From Alphaproteobacteria bacterium (GTDB taxonomy: Bacteria; Pseudomonadota; Alphaproteobacteria; Rhizobiales; Xanthobacteraceae): 5,828 nucleotides of DNA. Position numbers and translations under genes: made by a program. Under the pieces are notes generated by a model. That model was given only the letters and a program-made list of their open reading frames with translations. It searched no databases and had not been told where the DNA came from. The stretch covers positions 1 to 5,828 of the forward strand of contig VAZH01000232.1 of the NCBI GenBank assembly GCA_005884465.1, given 5' to 3'. Below are positions 1 through 5,742 of this stretch, piece by piece. Every line of letters starts with the position of its first letter. Position 1 is the first letter of the stretch.

Positions 1-1771
1 CGCCGTAATCGTCGATCAGATGCAAGGGATCGATGACGTTGCCCTTTGACTTCGACATCTTCGCGCCCTTCTCGTCGCGAACAAGGGCGTGGATGTAGAC
101 CGTCGGGAACGGAACGTTTCCCATGAACTGCAGGCCCATCATCATCATCCGGGCGACCCAGAAGAAGATGATGTCGAAGCCGGTGACCAGCACGTCGGTC
201 GGATAATAGCGTTCGACATCTTTGGTATCGTCCGGCCAGCCCAGCGTCGAGAACGGCCACAGCGCAGACGAGAACCAGGTATCGAGCACGTCTTCATCGC
301 GCATGATGAAGCCTTCGCGCTTTGCCGGATCGAGCGCCATCTCCCGCCCCTGCTCCGGCGTGATGACTTCCTGCTCTGCGTAATAGCCGAGCGCGTTGGC
401 GACGGCTTCCTCTTCGGTTTCGGCGACGAATACCTTGCCGTCGGGTCCATACCACGCCGGGATCTGATGACCCCACCAGAGCTGGCGCGAGATGCACCAG
501 GGCTGGATATTTTCCATCCACTCGAAATAGGTCTTTTCCCAGTTCTTCGGCACGAATGACGTCGCGCCGCTGCGCACCGCCTCGATAGCCGGCTGCGCCA
601 TGGTCCTGGCATCGACGTACCATTGATCGGTCAGATAGGGCTCGATGATGACGCCGGAGCGATCGCCATGCGGCACCATGTGTGTATTCGGCTCGGTCCG
701 CTCCAGGAAGCCAAAATCTTCCAGCCTGGCGAGGATCTGCTTGCGCGCGGCGAAGCGGTCGACGCCGTGAAATTCTTCCGCAAACTGCTCTGACTCTTCC
801 GGCAAGCCGCGCAGGTAATCTTCGTTGCCGATGAGGGCGAGACGGCCCTCCTGATCGAGCACGCTGATCTGCGGCAGGTTGTGCCGCCGCCCGACCTCGA
901 AGTCGTTGAAATCATGCGCAGGGGTGACCTTCACCGCGCCCGAGCCTTTTTCGGGATCGGAATATTCATCGGCGACGATTGGAATCTTCCGCCCGACCAG
1001 CGGCAGGATGACATGCTTGCCGACCAGATGCGCGTAGCGTTCATCGTCCGGATGCACCGCGACCGCGGTGTCGCCAAGCATCGTCTCGGGGCGCGTGGTG
1101 GCGACGACAATGAAGCTTGAGGGATCGTTTGGATCGAACGTCTTGCCTTCCAGCGGATAGCGCAGATACCAGAGACTGCCCTTGACCTCGACTTGTTGCA
1201 CCTCGAGATCGGAGATCGCGGTCAACAGCTTCGGGTCCCAGTTCACCAGCCGCTTGTCTTTGTAGATCAGCCCCTCGCGATACAGTTCGACGAACACCTT
1301 GACCACGGCGCGCGACAGGCCTTCATCCATGGTGAAGCGTTCGCGCGACCAGTCGCAGGACGCCCCCAGCCGCTTCAGCTGGTTGATGATGACGCCGCCG
1401 CTCTCGGCCTTCCATTGCCAGACCCGCTCGAGAAACCTGGCGCGGCCCATGTCGCGCCGACCGGGTTCCTGCCGCTCCATCAGCTGCCGCTCGACCACCA
1501 TCTGGGTGGCGATCCCGGCGTGATCGGTGCCCGGCTGCCACAGCACGTCGCGACCGCGCATCCGCTCGAAGCGGCAGAGAATGTCCTGCAACGTGTTGTT
1601 GAGCGCATGCCCCATATGCAGCGAGCCGGTCACGTTTGGCGGCGGAATCACGATGGTGAACGGTTTGGCGTGACGGCGCTCCGGGCGGCCGGCTTTGAAC
1701 GCACCCGCTTCCTCCCAGATGCGGGACCTGCGGCTTTCGATATCGGCAGGCTGGTAGTTTTTCTCGATCAT
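1..1771 (-). CDS. valS: Valyl-tRNA synthetase, N-terminal 590 residues (cut by window edge)
   Basis: Cytosolic class I aminoacyl-tRNA synthetase that charges tRNA-Val with valine and hydrolyses mischarged Thr-tRNA-Val. The frame is open from ATG at 1771 to base 2. I checked its phase at seven points and found no frameshift. Visible in order: the ATP-binding HIGH signature as HMGH (residues 52-55, after PPPNVTGSL); the CP1 editing domain with ATTRPETM (224-231) and HDFNDFEVG (286-294); [17 protein letters not shown] (425-441); DTWFSS (497-502); and KMSKS (571-575). The rest of the catalytic core, the anticodon-binding domain and the C-terminal coiled coil lie outside the window; bacterial ValRS is usually about 950 residues. 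The start [12 protein letters not shown] fits the family, and no ATG, GTG or TTG lies in frame in the 11 codons before it. No clear Shine-Dalgarno sequence precedes it. A candidate promoter lies at 1802-1830. Identification is very secure. Confidence 0.97.
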   Translation of the reverse strand, partial: MIEKNYQPADIESRRSRIWEEAGAFKAGRPERRHAKPFTIVIPPPNVTGSLHMGHALNNTLQDILCRFERMRGRDVLWQPGTDHAGIATQMVVERQLMERQEPGRRDMGRARFLERVWQWKAESGGVIINQLKRLGASCDWSRERFTMDEGLSRAVVKVFVELYREGLIYKDKRLVNWDPKLLTAISDLEVQQVEVKGSLWYLRYPLEGKTFDPNDPSSFIVVATTRPETMLGDTAVAVHPDDERYAHLVGKHVILPLVGRKIPIVADEYSDPEKGSGAVKVTPAHDFNDFEVGRRHNLPQISVLDQEGRLALIGNEDYLRGLPEESEQFAEEFHGVDRFAARKQILARLEDFGFLERTEPNTHMVPHGDRSGVIIEPYLTDQWYVDARTMAQPAIEAVRSGATSFVPKNWEKTYFEWMENIQPWCISRQLWWGHQIPAWYGPDGKVFVAETEEEAVANALGYYAEQEVITPEQGREMALDPAKREGFIMRDEDVLDTWFSSALWPFSTLGWPDDTKDVERYYPTDVLVTGFDIIFFWVARMMMMGLQFMGNVPFPTVYIHALVRDEKGAKMSKSKGNVIDPLHLIDDYG

Positions 1772-1801
1772 GGGGGTGCAATCGGGGATCTGGATAAGGG
1801 C

Positions 1802-1830
1802 TAGAAAGCCGCCGGAGCGCGGCAAGTCAA
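1802..1830 (-). promoter_or_regulatory. Candidate sigma-70 type promoter of valS
   Basis: Read on the minus strand, TTGACT (1825-1830) is a near-consensus -35 box. It is followed after 17 bases by TTTCTA (1802-1807), a weak -10 box. The spacer holds a small GCCGC/GCGGC inverted repeat. The 5' leader would be only about 25 bases. Position and -35 box are good, but the -10 match is poor, so this is a suggestion only. Confidence 0.35.
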
Positions 1831-1913
1831 CACGACAGGCACGTCGAAAGCTTAAGATAAAGCCCGATGTAATGGCTGAATAGGGGCCGGCAATCGGCCA
1901 GGTTTGATAACTT

Positions 1914-1962
1914 GCGCGTATTCCGATCGCAAAACCGGTATCCACTTTTGCGGAATACTCGC
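1914..1962. repeat. 49-bp palindromic intergenic repeat, copy 1 (downstream of popZ)
   Basis: An imperfect palindrome with perfect 8-base arms gtattccg (1918-1925) and cggaatac (1951-1958), plus an inner gcaaaa/ttttgc pairing. On the minus strand its centre reads AAAAGTGG-N3-CCGGTTTT, the same core as the element at 2774-2822. An ungapped comparison of the two 49-base elements gives 18 of 22 identical bases in the core region, but different outer arms. It ends 4 bases from the popZ stop codon, so it could act as a 3'-end hairpin for the popZ transcript. No T-run follows, so it is not a classical terminator. I recall this core as a dispersed REP-like family in Bradyrhizobium relatives. Confidence 0.75.
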
Positions 1963-1966
1963 TGCG

Positions 1967-2695
1967 CTAGCGTCCGCGCGAAACCCGCTCGATTTCCGCC
2001 TTGACGATGCGCTCCACCAGTCCCGGCAGATTATCGTCGAGCCAGGATTTAAGCATCGGCCGCAGCATTTCCTTGACGAGGTCTTCCAGGGTGCGTGCGT
2101 TGTTGCTGAGCACGGTATTGGCAAGGGTGTTGAAGGCGGATTCGACGGCGGACACGGTCGAGTGCGACAGGATCTGCTGAGGCTGCGGAGCGGCGGGAGT
2201 TTCAAGAGGCGGCGGTGGCTGCCGATGGACCGCTTTGGCTGCGGCAGTTTCGGTAAATTCGAGATCATCCTTCGGTTCGATCTTGTTGAACGAAGGCTGC
2301 GGCGGGTCCGGCAGCGCCATCTCGTCGGTGAGTTCGAAAACATCGCCGTCCGGCAAGGGCGGCCGTATCTCCGAGGGGGATGTCGCTTCATCGAGGCCGG
2401 ACAGCAATGCGTCGATGTCGTCCTGGCTGTTGGACGCAGCGGGCTCCGGCGCCGCGGCAGGTGGCGTGACGGGAGGCGGCGCGGGCTTGAGAGGGGGTGC
2501 TGCCACCTTTGCCACGGCGGCTTGCGCCACTGGGATGGCCGACGGAGGAACGTCATTCATCACCGGCTTCGCAGGTGCCGGGCTGGAAGGCTTTTCGGCG
2601 GCCGTCGGCTTTGCTTCGTCGTCGGCAATGATGCGCCGGATCGACGCCAAAATCTCCTCCATCGAGGGCTCTTGGACCTTTGCAGGCTGCGTCAT
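1967..2695 (-). CDS. popZ: Cell pole-organizing protein PopZ (DUF2497)
   Basis: Polar scaffold that self-assembles into a cytoplasmic microdomain, holds the ParB/parS centromere at the pole and recruits cell-cycle regulators (known from Caulobacter). The 242 residues show the family plan. There is a conserved N-terminal helix PSMEEILASIRRIIADD (10-26), then a long disordered linker rich in Pro, Ala and acidic residues (about 27-170) that includes VFELTDEM (119-126). The helical C-terminal oligomerisation region runs from about 178 to 242, with TLEDLVKEMLRPMLKSWL (202-219) and the end RVSRGR. Caulobacter PopZ is 177 residues; the extra length here is all linker. The linker also carries SQDDIDALLSGLD (90-102), resembling the FliM N-terminal CheY-binding peptide. 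I chose ATG at 2695 because GGAG lies 6 bases upstream and the lead-in matches orthologues; GTG at 2707 would add four residues. The gene is followed at once by a palindromic repeat. Confidence 0.93.
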   Translation of the reverse strand: MTQPAKVQEPSMEEILASIRRIIADDEAKPTAAEKPSSPAPAKPVMNDVPPSAIPVAQAAVAKVAAPPLKPAPPPVTPPAAAPEPAASNSQDDIDALLSGLDEATSPSEIRPPLPDGDVFELTDEMALPDPPQPSFNKIEPKDDLEFTETAAAKAVHRQPPPPLETPAAPQPQQILSHSTVSAVESAFNTLANTVLSNNARTLEDLVKEMLRPMLKSWLDDNLPGLVERIVKAEIERVSRGR

Positions 2696-2701
2696 CTCCG
2701 A

Positions 2702-2705
2702 CTCC
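2702..2705 (-). promoter_or_regulatory. Ribosome binding site deciding the popZ start
   Basis: GGAG on the minus strand, 6 bases before the ATG at 2695. It lies just inside the longer alternative reading from GTG 2707, so it argues for the ATG. It overlaps a GACTC (GANTC) site at 2700-2704. Confidence 0.6.
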
Positions 2706-2722
2706 ACATCATCAACGCCCCC

Positions 2723-2760
2723 AGATCATGATCCGATTAGATCAAATCGCATCATGATCT
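2723..2760. repeat. 38-bp inverted repeat in the popZ leader (hairpin 1)
   Basis: Perfect 10-base outer arms agatcatgat (2723-2732) and atcatgatct (2751-2760), then one C/C mismatch, then 5-base inner arms cgatt (2734-2738) and aatcg (2745-2749) around a 6-base loop. In all 15 of 16 positions can pair. It starts 27 bases upstream of the popZ ATG, so a popZ transcript starting further upstream would carry it in its leader. It lies 13 bases from the next palindrome, and I recall the two often occurring together as one composite repeat in Bradyrhizobium-type genomes. Confidence 0.75.
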
Positions 2761-2773
2761 CATCTCTTTGTTT

Positions 2774-2822
2774 GAGCATGATCTTTTCAGAAAACCGGCT
2801 CCCACTTTTCCGGATCATGCTC
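2774..2822. repeat. 49-bp palindromic intergenic repeat, copy 2 (upstream of popZ)
   Basis: Perfect 10-base terminal inverted arms gagcatgatc (2774-2783) and gatcatgctc (2813-2822) enclose a core that on the minus strand reads GGAAAAGTGGGAGCCGGTTTT, best described as AAAAGTGG-N3-CCGGTTTT. Element length and core position match copy 1 at 1914-1962 exactly, while the arms differ in sequence but still pair within each copy. This arrangement is typical of REP-like elements kept as hairpins. No ORF is present, so movement, if any, would depend on a trans-acting function. Confidence 0.8.
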
Positions 2823-2826
2823 CGAC

Positions 2827-2894
2827 GTCCCGAATCCGAAGTTCGTCTCATTCTGTGGCGCTCCCTCCAAAACGGACTTCGGATTCGAAGGGAC
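2827..2894. repeat. Long inverted repeat with GANTC in both arms (hairpin 3)
   Basis: Left arm 2827-2846 and right arm 2872-2894 are complementary. They include a perfect 12-base block, cgaatccgaagt (2831-2842) with acttcggattcg (2876-2887), and a gtccc/gggac closing stem after a 3-base bulge. The loop is about 25 bases. Each arm contains one GANTC site (2832-2836 and 2882-2886). It begins 5 bases after the previous palindrome. No T-run follows on either strand. I do not recognise this sequence as a named element. Confidence 0.65.
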
Positions 2895-2923
2895 ACTCGA
2901 AAACCGTCATTCTAGCGACGTTT

Positions 2924-2978
2924 GGTTGAGAAGTCCTTTCGCCGGAATCAAGGCGAGTATGAAGAGAGCGTCTCAACC
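2924..2978. repeat. 55-base nested inverted repeat (hairpin 4)
   Basis: Perfect 8-base outer arms ggttgaga (2924-2931) and tctcaacc (2971-2978) enclose a second small stem, tcgcc (2939-2943) with ggcga (2952-2956) and an 8-base loop. The spacing between outer and inner stems is long, so stability is uncertain. It could be part of a structured leader or an unannotated small RNA, or chance. Confidence 0.4.
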
Positions 2979-3309
2979 TCACACTTCTGCGTTTTACACC
3001 AAGCACGACAGGATTTGCCGGTTCCGGATATGCAGGCCGGGATTTTCATCGCACAAGCCTGACTTGTCCCCAGATCAAGCGCCGCTCGACACATCGTGCG
3101 GAATCCCGCCCTGCTCAGGGCACCAATGCGTCGCGGCCCAGGCACGCCAAATGCTGCGCGAATCGCTCTGCTGCCTCCAAGAAAAGTATGTCATGGCAAC
3201 GATTGATTGCAAGCAACGCGCTGGCGCATGATTCGCCAAAGCATGCCCTTCCGGTTGATCCAAAGGGTGCGAGCGGTTGGGGACGACGCAAGCGGCGACG
3301 TTGCAGCGA
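2979..3309. other. Non-coding stretch between the popZ upstream repeats and the tolC 3' end
   Basis: I see no supportable gene. Short open frames exist on both strands, the longest about 100 codons, but their translations are rich in Cys, His, Arg and Ser, have no recognisable domain, overlap each other, and lack credible ribosome binding sites. The stretch is less GC-rich than the genes around it. It holds a compact hairpin gccct-gctc-agggc (3108-3121) without a T-run, and three GANTC sites (3101, 3160, 3230). It should contain the tolC transcript end; only a weak stem, ccctt/aaggg (3246-3267), is visible. The popZ promoter may also lie here or within the repeats. Confidence 0.6.
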
Positions 3310-4734
3310 TCAGCGGCCGTCGGGAATGCGAACACCGTACCAGCTGTCGCGCACCTGGTGATAATGCACGCTCGGATCGTAGACGGTGGTTGCGAGATTG
3401 AGCACGATAGGCGACAGCCGACCTACGGCGTTCAAGACCGCATAGGACGCGACCACGCGATCGTGCTGCGCGGTGACGAGCGCGACACGGGCGTTGACCA
3501 GCGCCTGCTGGGCGTTCAGCACGTCGAGCGTTGTCCGCTGTCCGGCCTTGGCCTCTTCGCGCACGCCGTTAAGGGCAATCTCGGAAGCCGCCACCTGCGC
3601 TTGCGCCGACGCGACCTGCGCCTTGCCCGCCACCAGCTGTCCCCACGCGGTAACAACGTTGGCGCGGGCTTGGTCGCGGACCTGTTCGAGATTGAGGCGC
3701 TGCTGCGCCAATGTTTCCTTGGATTGGCGGATCAATGAGTACTCGGCGCCGCCCTGATACACCGGGACCGAAAGCTGCGCGATCGCCGAGGCGCCAAACG
3801 AGCGGAAGATCGTCATGGTCTGTTCGTAGGACTGCTGCACCGAGGCCTGGAACGTCACGGTCGGCAACAACGCGCCTTCGTTGATCTTGACCTGGAGATA
3901 ATTGACGTCGATGCCAAACATCGCGGCCGTCACGTTCGGGTTTTCTATCAAGCTGAGCTCGACCGAGCTGGGCAGCGTTGGCGGCAAATAGCGATCCACC
4001 GGCGAGCCCGGGGCGAGAGCCACCGGTTCGTTGCCGATGATGCGGCGGAAATTCGCTCGCGTCGTCGTCAGATTCGCTTCAGCGGTCAGGAGTTGCGTCT
4101 TGCCGGCAGCGAGCTGCGCCTCCGACTGCGCGACGTCGGTACGGGTGACCTCACCGACGTTGAAGCGATCGCGGGTCTGCTTCAACGTCTGTTCGAGCAC
4201 CCGGACGTTGCTCTTCTGAACCTCGACGATCGCGGAATCGCGCAGGTAGTCCATGTAGATCGTGGCTGCCGAGAGCAGCACGGACTGCTCGAGCACCCGC
4301 AAAGCTTCGCGCGAGCCGGAAACCTGGCTCTCCGCGGCACGGGTCCTGTTGGCGGTCTGCTGGCCGTTGAAAAGCGTCTGCGAGACCGTGAGGCCGGCGC
4401 TGCGCGGAGCGTTGGCGCCGTGAATTTCAGTCCTGACGATCGCGGTTGGCGAGCCGCCGGCCGTGGTATTTGTATCGGTGTATTGGTAACCCGCGCTGGC
4501 GGTGACCGCGACGCGCGGACGATAGCCCGAAAGCGCTTGCGGCACGTTTTCGTCTATGGATCGAACCTGGGCACGCTGCGCATTGAGCTGCGGATTGTTC
4601 TGGTAGGCGCGCACCAGCGCAGCCTCGATCGTATCGGCCAAGGCGGGCGTCAGGCCCACATGCGCCATTAGGAGGACCGCAGCCGCAGCTCCGGTGACGA
4701 CCTTCACCCCACGCATTCCTGGCAATCCATTCAT
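3310..4734 (-). CDS. tolC: TolC-family outer membrane efflux/type I secretion channel
   Basis: Trimeric outer membrane channel that docks onto inner-membrane ABC, MFS or RND pumps and their adaptors to export drugs or proteins. The 474 residues begin with a signal peptide: Lys/Arg at 8-11, hydrophobic AAAAVLLMA (16-24), and an ALA-D cleavage site after residue 33. The mature protein has the two-fold internal repeat of TolC. Repeat 1 (about 36-240) contains NPQL and FNVGEVTRTDVAQSEAQL (191-208); repeat 2 (about 258-438) contains ENPNV and AKAGQRTTLDVLNAQQAL (395-412). Long Ala/Gln/Leu-rich helices match the periplasmic tunnel. The C-terminus YDPSVHYHQVRDSWYG is typical of alphaproteobacterial members. 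Length is normal. No pump or adaptor gene is present in the window, so the partner is unknown. ATG 4734 is preferred over the in-frame ATG at 4716; its Shine-Dalgarno sequence is poor, and a 7-bp inverted repeat lies just upstream. Caulobacter has an equivalent gene beside popZ, as I recall. Confidence 0.92.
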   Translation of the reverse strand: MNGLPGMRGVKVVTGAAAAVLLMAHVGLTPALADTIEAALVRAYQNNPQLNAQRAQVRSIDENVPQALSGYRPRVAVTASAGYQYTDTNTTAGGSPTAIVRTEIHGANAPRSAGLTVSQTLFNGQQTANRTRAAESQVSGSREALRVLEQSVLLSAATIYMDYLRDSAIVEVQKSNVRVLEQTLKQTRDRFNVGEVTRTDVAQSEAQLAAGKTQLLTAEANLTTTRANFRRIIGNEPVALAPGSPVDRYLPPTLPSSVELSLIENPNVTAAMFGIDVNYLQVKINEGALLPTVTFQASVQQSYEQTMTIFRSFGASAIAQLSVPVYQGGAEYSLIRQSKETLAQQRLNLEQVRDQARANVVTAWGQLVAGKAQVASAQAQVAASEIALNGVREEAKAGQRTTLDVLNAQQALVNARVALVTAQHDRVVASYAVLNAVGRLSPIVLNLATTVYDPSVHYHQVRDSWYGVRIPDGR

Positions 4735-4920
4735 ACCGTTCGCCGGTTCGAGCGCGCCTGAACCGGGTTATTGCCTCATTTCCGAGTCACTATCCCGCCA
4801 CACCTTATGCTCCGCGCAAGCGGGACGGAACCCCGTGCCGGCCCCACCCGGTCGAAACTCTTCACGTGGGGCATCTGGGCCACACTTTTGATTCAGAACA
4901 GGATTACGGGGCCGGAAGGG
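4735..4920 (-). other. tolC upstream region (186-base gap)
   Basis: Separates the methyltransferase stop from the tolC start, long enough for an independent tolC promoter. I see no convincing -35/-10 pair; TTGCGC with GATAGT 19 bases downstream on the minus strand is the best and is poor. It contains two GANTC sites (4784-4788 and 4890-4894) and the inverted repeat at 4743-4766. No T-run terminator is visible for the upstream gene. Confidence 0.5.
4743..4766. promoter_or_regulatory. Inverted repeat just upstream of the tolC start codon
   Basis: Perfect 7-base arms ccggttc (4743-4749) and gaaccgg (4760-4766) around a 10-base GC-rich centre. On the tolC strand it occupies bases -32 to -9 relative to the ATG, the region where a ribosome would bind. 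It could be a regulator's operator or an RNA hairpin that limits translation. No regulator gene is visible nearby to link to it. Confidence 0.4.
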
Positions 4921-5586
4921 CTAGAAGACGAACGCGGGGCGCCGCTCAAGTCCGGGCAAAACTGGCACCGAGGCGTCGAAAACCGTCCGGTGGCCAAAAT
5001 CGCCACGGCAGCGCGTCACGACCATGGCCCGGGGCGGCTGCGTCATGGCGAAAACGCCGACCAGCCGGCCGCCCTCCTTGAGCTGCCCGTAAAGGCCGTC
5101 CGGGGTTATCTCGGTCGCGCCGTCGAGGACAATCACGTCATAGGGCGCGTTGGCCGGATCCCCCTCGGCCACGTCGGCAGTCCGGACCGTCACCCGTTCA
5201 AACCCGAGCTCGACCAGAACCTGCCTGGCCTTCGCGGCCAGCGACGGGTCGACTTCGGTTGCCGTCACTTGTCCCGCAAGCCTGGCAGCCAGGGCGGCGG
5301 TATAGCCGGTGGCGCAGCCGGCCACCAAAACGCTGTCGGCATCCTTGATATCGGCGGCCTGCAGCATCTTCGCTGTGACCGCCGGCTTGATCAGGAAGCG
5401 CCTTGCCGAGTCACCTTCGCTGAGCTGGACATCGAGATCGAGATAGGCCAGCGCGCGCTGACGTTCCGAGATAAAAACCTCCCGCGGCACCGCAAGCATC
5501 GCATCGACAATTCTGAGATCGGTAACGTCGCTGGGGCGAACCTGGCAATCGACCATTCTCTGGCGCGCGGTCGAAAAATCGGACAT
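4921..5586 (-). CDS. Protein-L-isoaspartate O-methyltransferase family protein (divergent)
   Basis: Member of the PCMT family, whose classical enzymes transfer a methyl group from SAM to isoaspartyl residues in damaged proteins. The 221 residues show the alphaproteobacterial version: N-terminal MVDCQVRPSDVTD (11-23), PREVF (34-38), then a Rossmann methyltransferase fold with a motif I-like VLVAGCATGY (86-95), acidic ribose-binding EVD (111-113), TADVAEG (136-142), YDVIVLDGATEI (149-160), LKEGGRLVGVF (169-179), and the C-terminal PAFVF. Length is normal. Two things are odd. The usual TxSQP substrate-pocket motif is replaced by RFLIKPAVTAKML (63-75), and motif I lacks its acidic residue (V88) and central glycine (A92). 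It may therefore methylate something else or be weak; I withhold the symbol pcm. Start ATG 5586 has AAGG 7 bases upstream (5594-5597). Confidence 0.85.
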   Translation of the reverse strand: MSDFSTARQRMVDCQVRPSDVTDLRIVDAMLAVPREVFISERQRALAYLDLDVQLSEGDSARRFLIKPAVTAKMLQAADIKDADSVLVAGCATGYTAALAARLAGQVTATEVDPSLAAKARQVLVELGFERVTVRTADVAEGDPANAPYDVIVLDGATEITPDGLYGQLKEGGRLVGVFAMTQPPRAMVVTRCRGDFGHRTVFDASVPVLPGLERRPAFVF

Positions 5587-5742
5587 TGACGGACCTTGGG
5601 AGTCGAGCGGGGCGGCCGCCCGGGGAGAGCTGGGATCGCCTCATCTTTGGTACAGGGCTCGCCAAAACGCAACACGCCGATGGCGCGAGTCAACGCCGGC
5701 GGCGCGCCCGTCCCTCGGCGGCCTTGTGGCTTGGAATGCGAT
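5587..5742 (-). promoter_or_regulatory. Upstream region of the methyltransferase gene
   Basis: A 156-base gap. On the minus strand TTGACT (5688-5693) is a good -35 box, overlapped by a GAGTC (GANTC) site at 5687-5691, but the sequence 17 bases on, GCGTTT, is not a good -10. TTGCGT with AAAGAT 18 bases later is an equally weak alternative. Near the start lies a perfect 12-base palindrome gggcggccgccc (5610-5621), and another GANTC site is at 5600-5604. The exact promoter is uncertain. Confidence 0.3.

Noticed and set aside
136..150. Short catcatcatcatcc repeat that looks like a microsatellite
   Set aside because: It encodes consecutive Met codons (ARMMMMGL) conserved in ValRS proteins of this group, so it is ordinary coding sequence.
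1193..1804. 203-codon plus-strand open frame opposite valS
   Set aside because: It is antisense to the unmistakable HMGH and CP1 regions of ValRS and has no domain of its own. Other frames across 89-1781 are rejected for the same reason.
1904..2731. 275-codon plus-strand open frame opposite popZ
   Set aside because: It covers the whole of popZ in antisense; its Arg/Gly-rich composition is typical of shadow frames, while the minus strand encodes conserved PopZ ends.
2926..3231. Plus-strand 101-codon frame and overlapping minus-strand 65- and 86-codon frames in the popZ-tolC gap
   Set aside because: The translations are rich in Cys/His/Arg/Ser and lack domains. The frames overlap each other and known repeats and have no convincing ribosome binding sites.
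3246..3267. Terminator for tolC
   Set aside because: The ccctt/aaggg stem is only 5 bases with a long loop, and no T-run follows on the minus strand.
4825..4845. Sigma-54 promoter upstream of tolC (GGCACG box on the minus strand)
   Set aside because: The -24 GG is present, but the required -12 GC at the fixed distance is absent (CG instead).
4771..5589. 272-codon plus-strand open frame opposite the methyltransferase gene
   Set aside because: It is the antisense shadow of a clear PCMT-family gene in GC-rich DNA. The translation has no recognisable domain and is rich in Arg, Gly and His.
5610..5621. gggcggccgccc palindrome upstream of the methyltransferase gene as an operator
   Set aside because: A 12-base GC-only palindrome is not unusual in such DNA, and nothing else links it to a regulator; it is noted only within the upstream-region entry.
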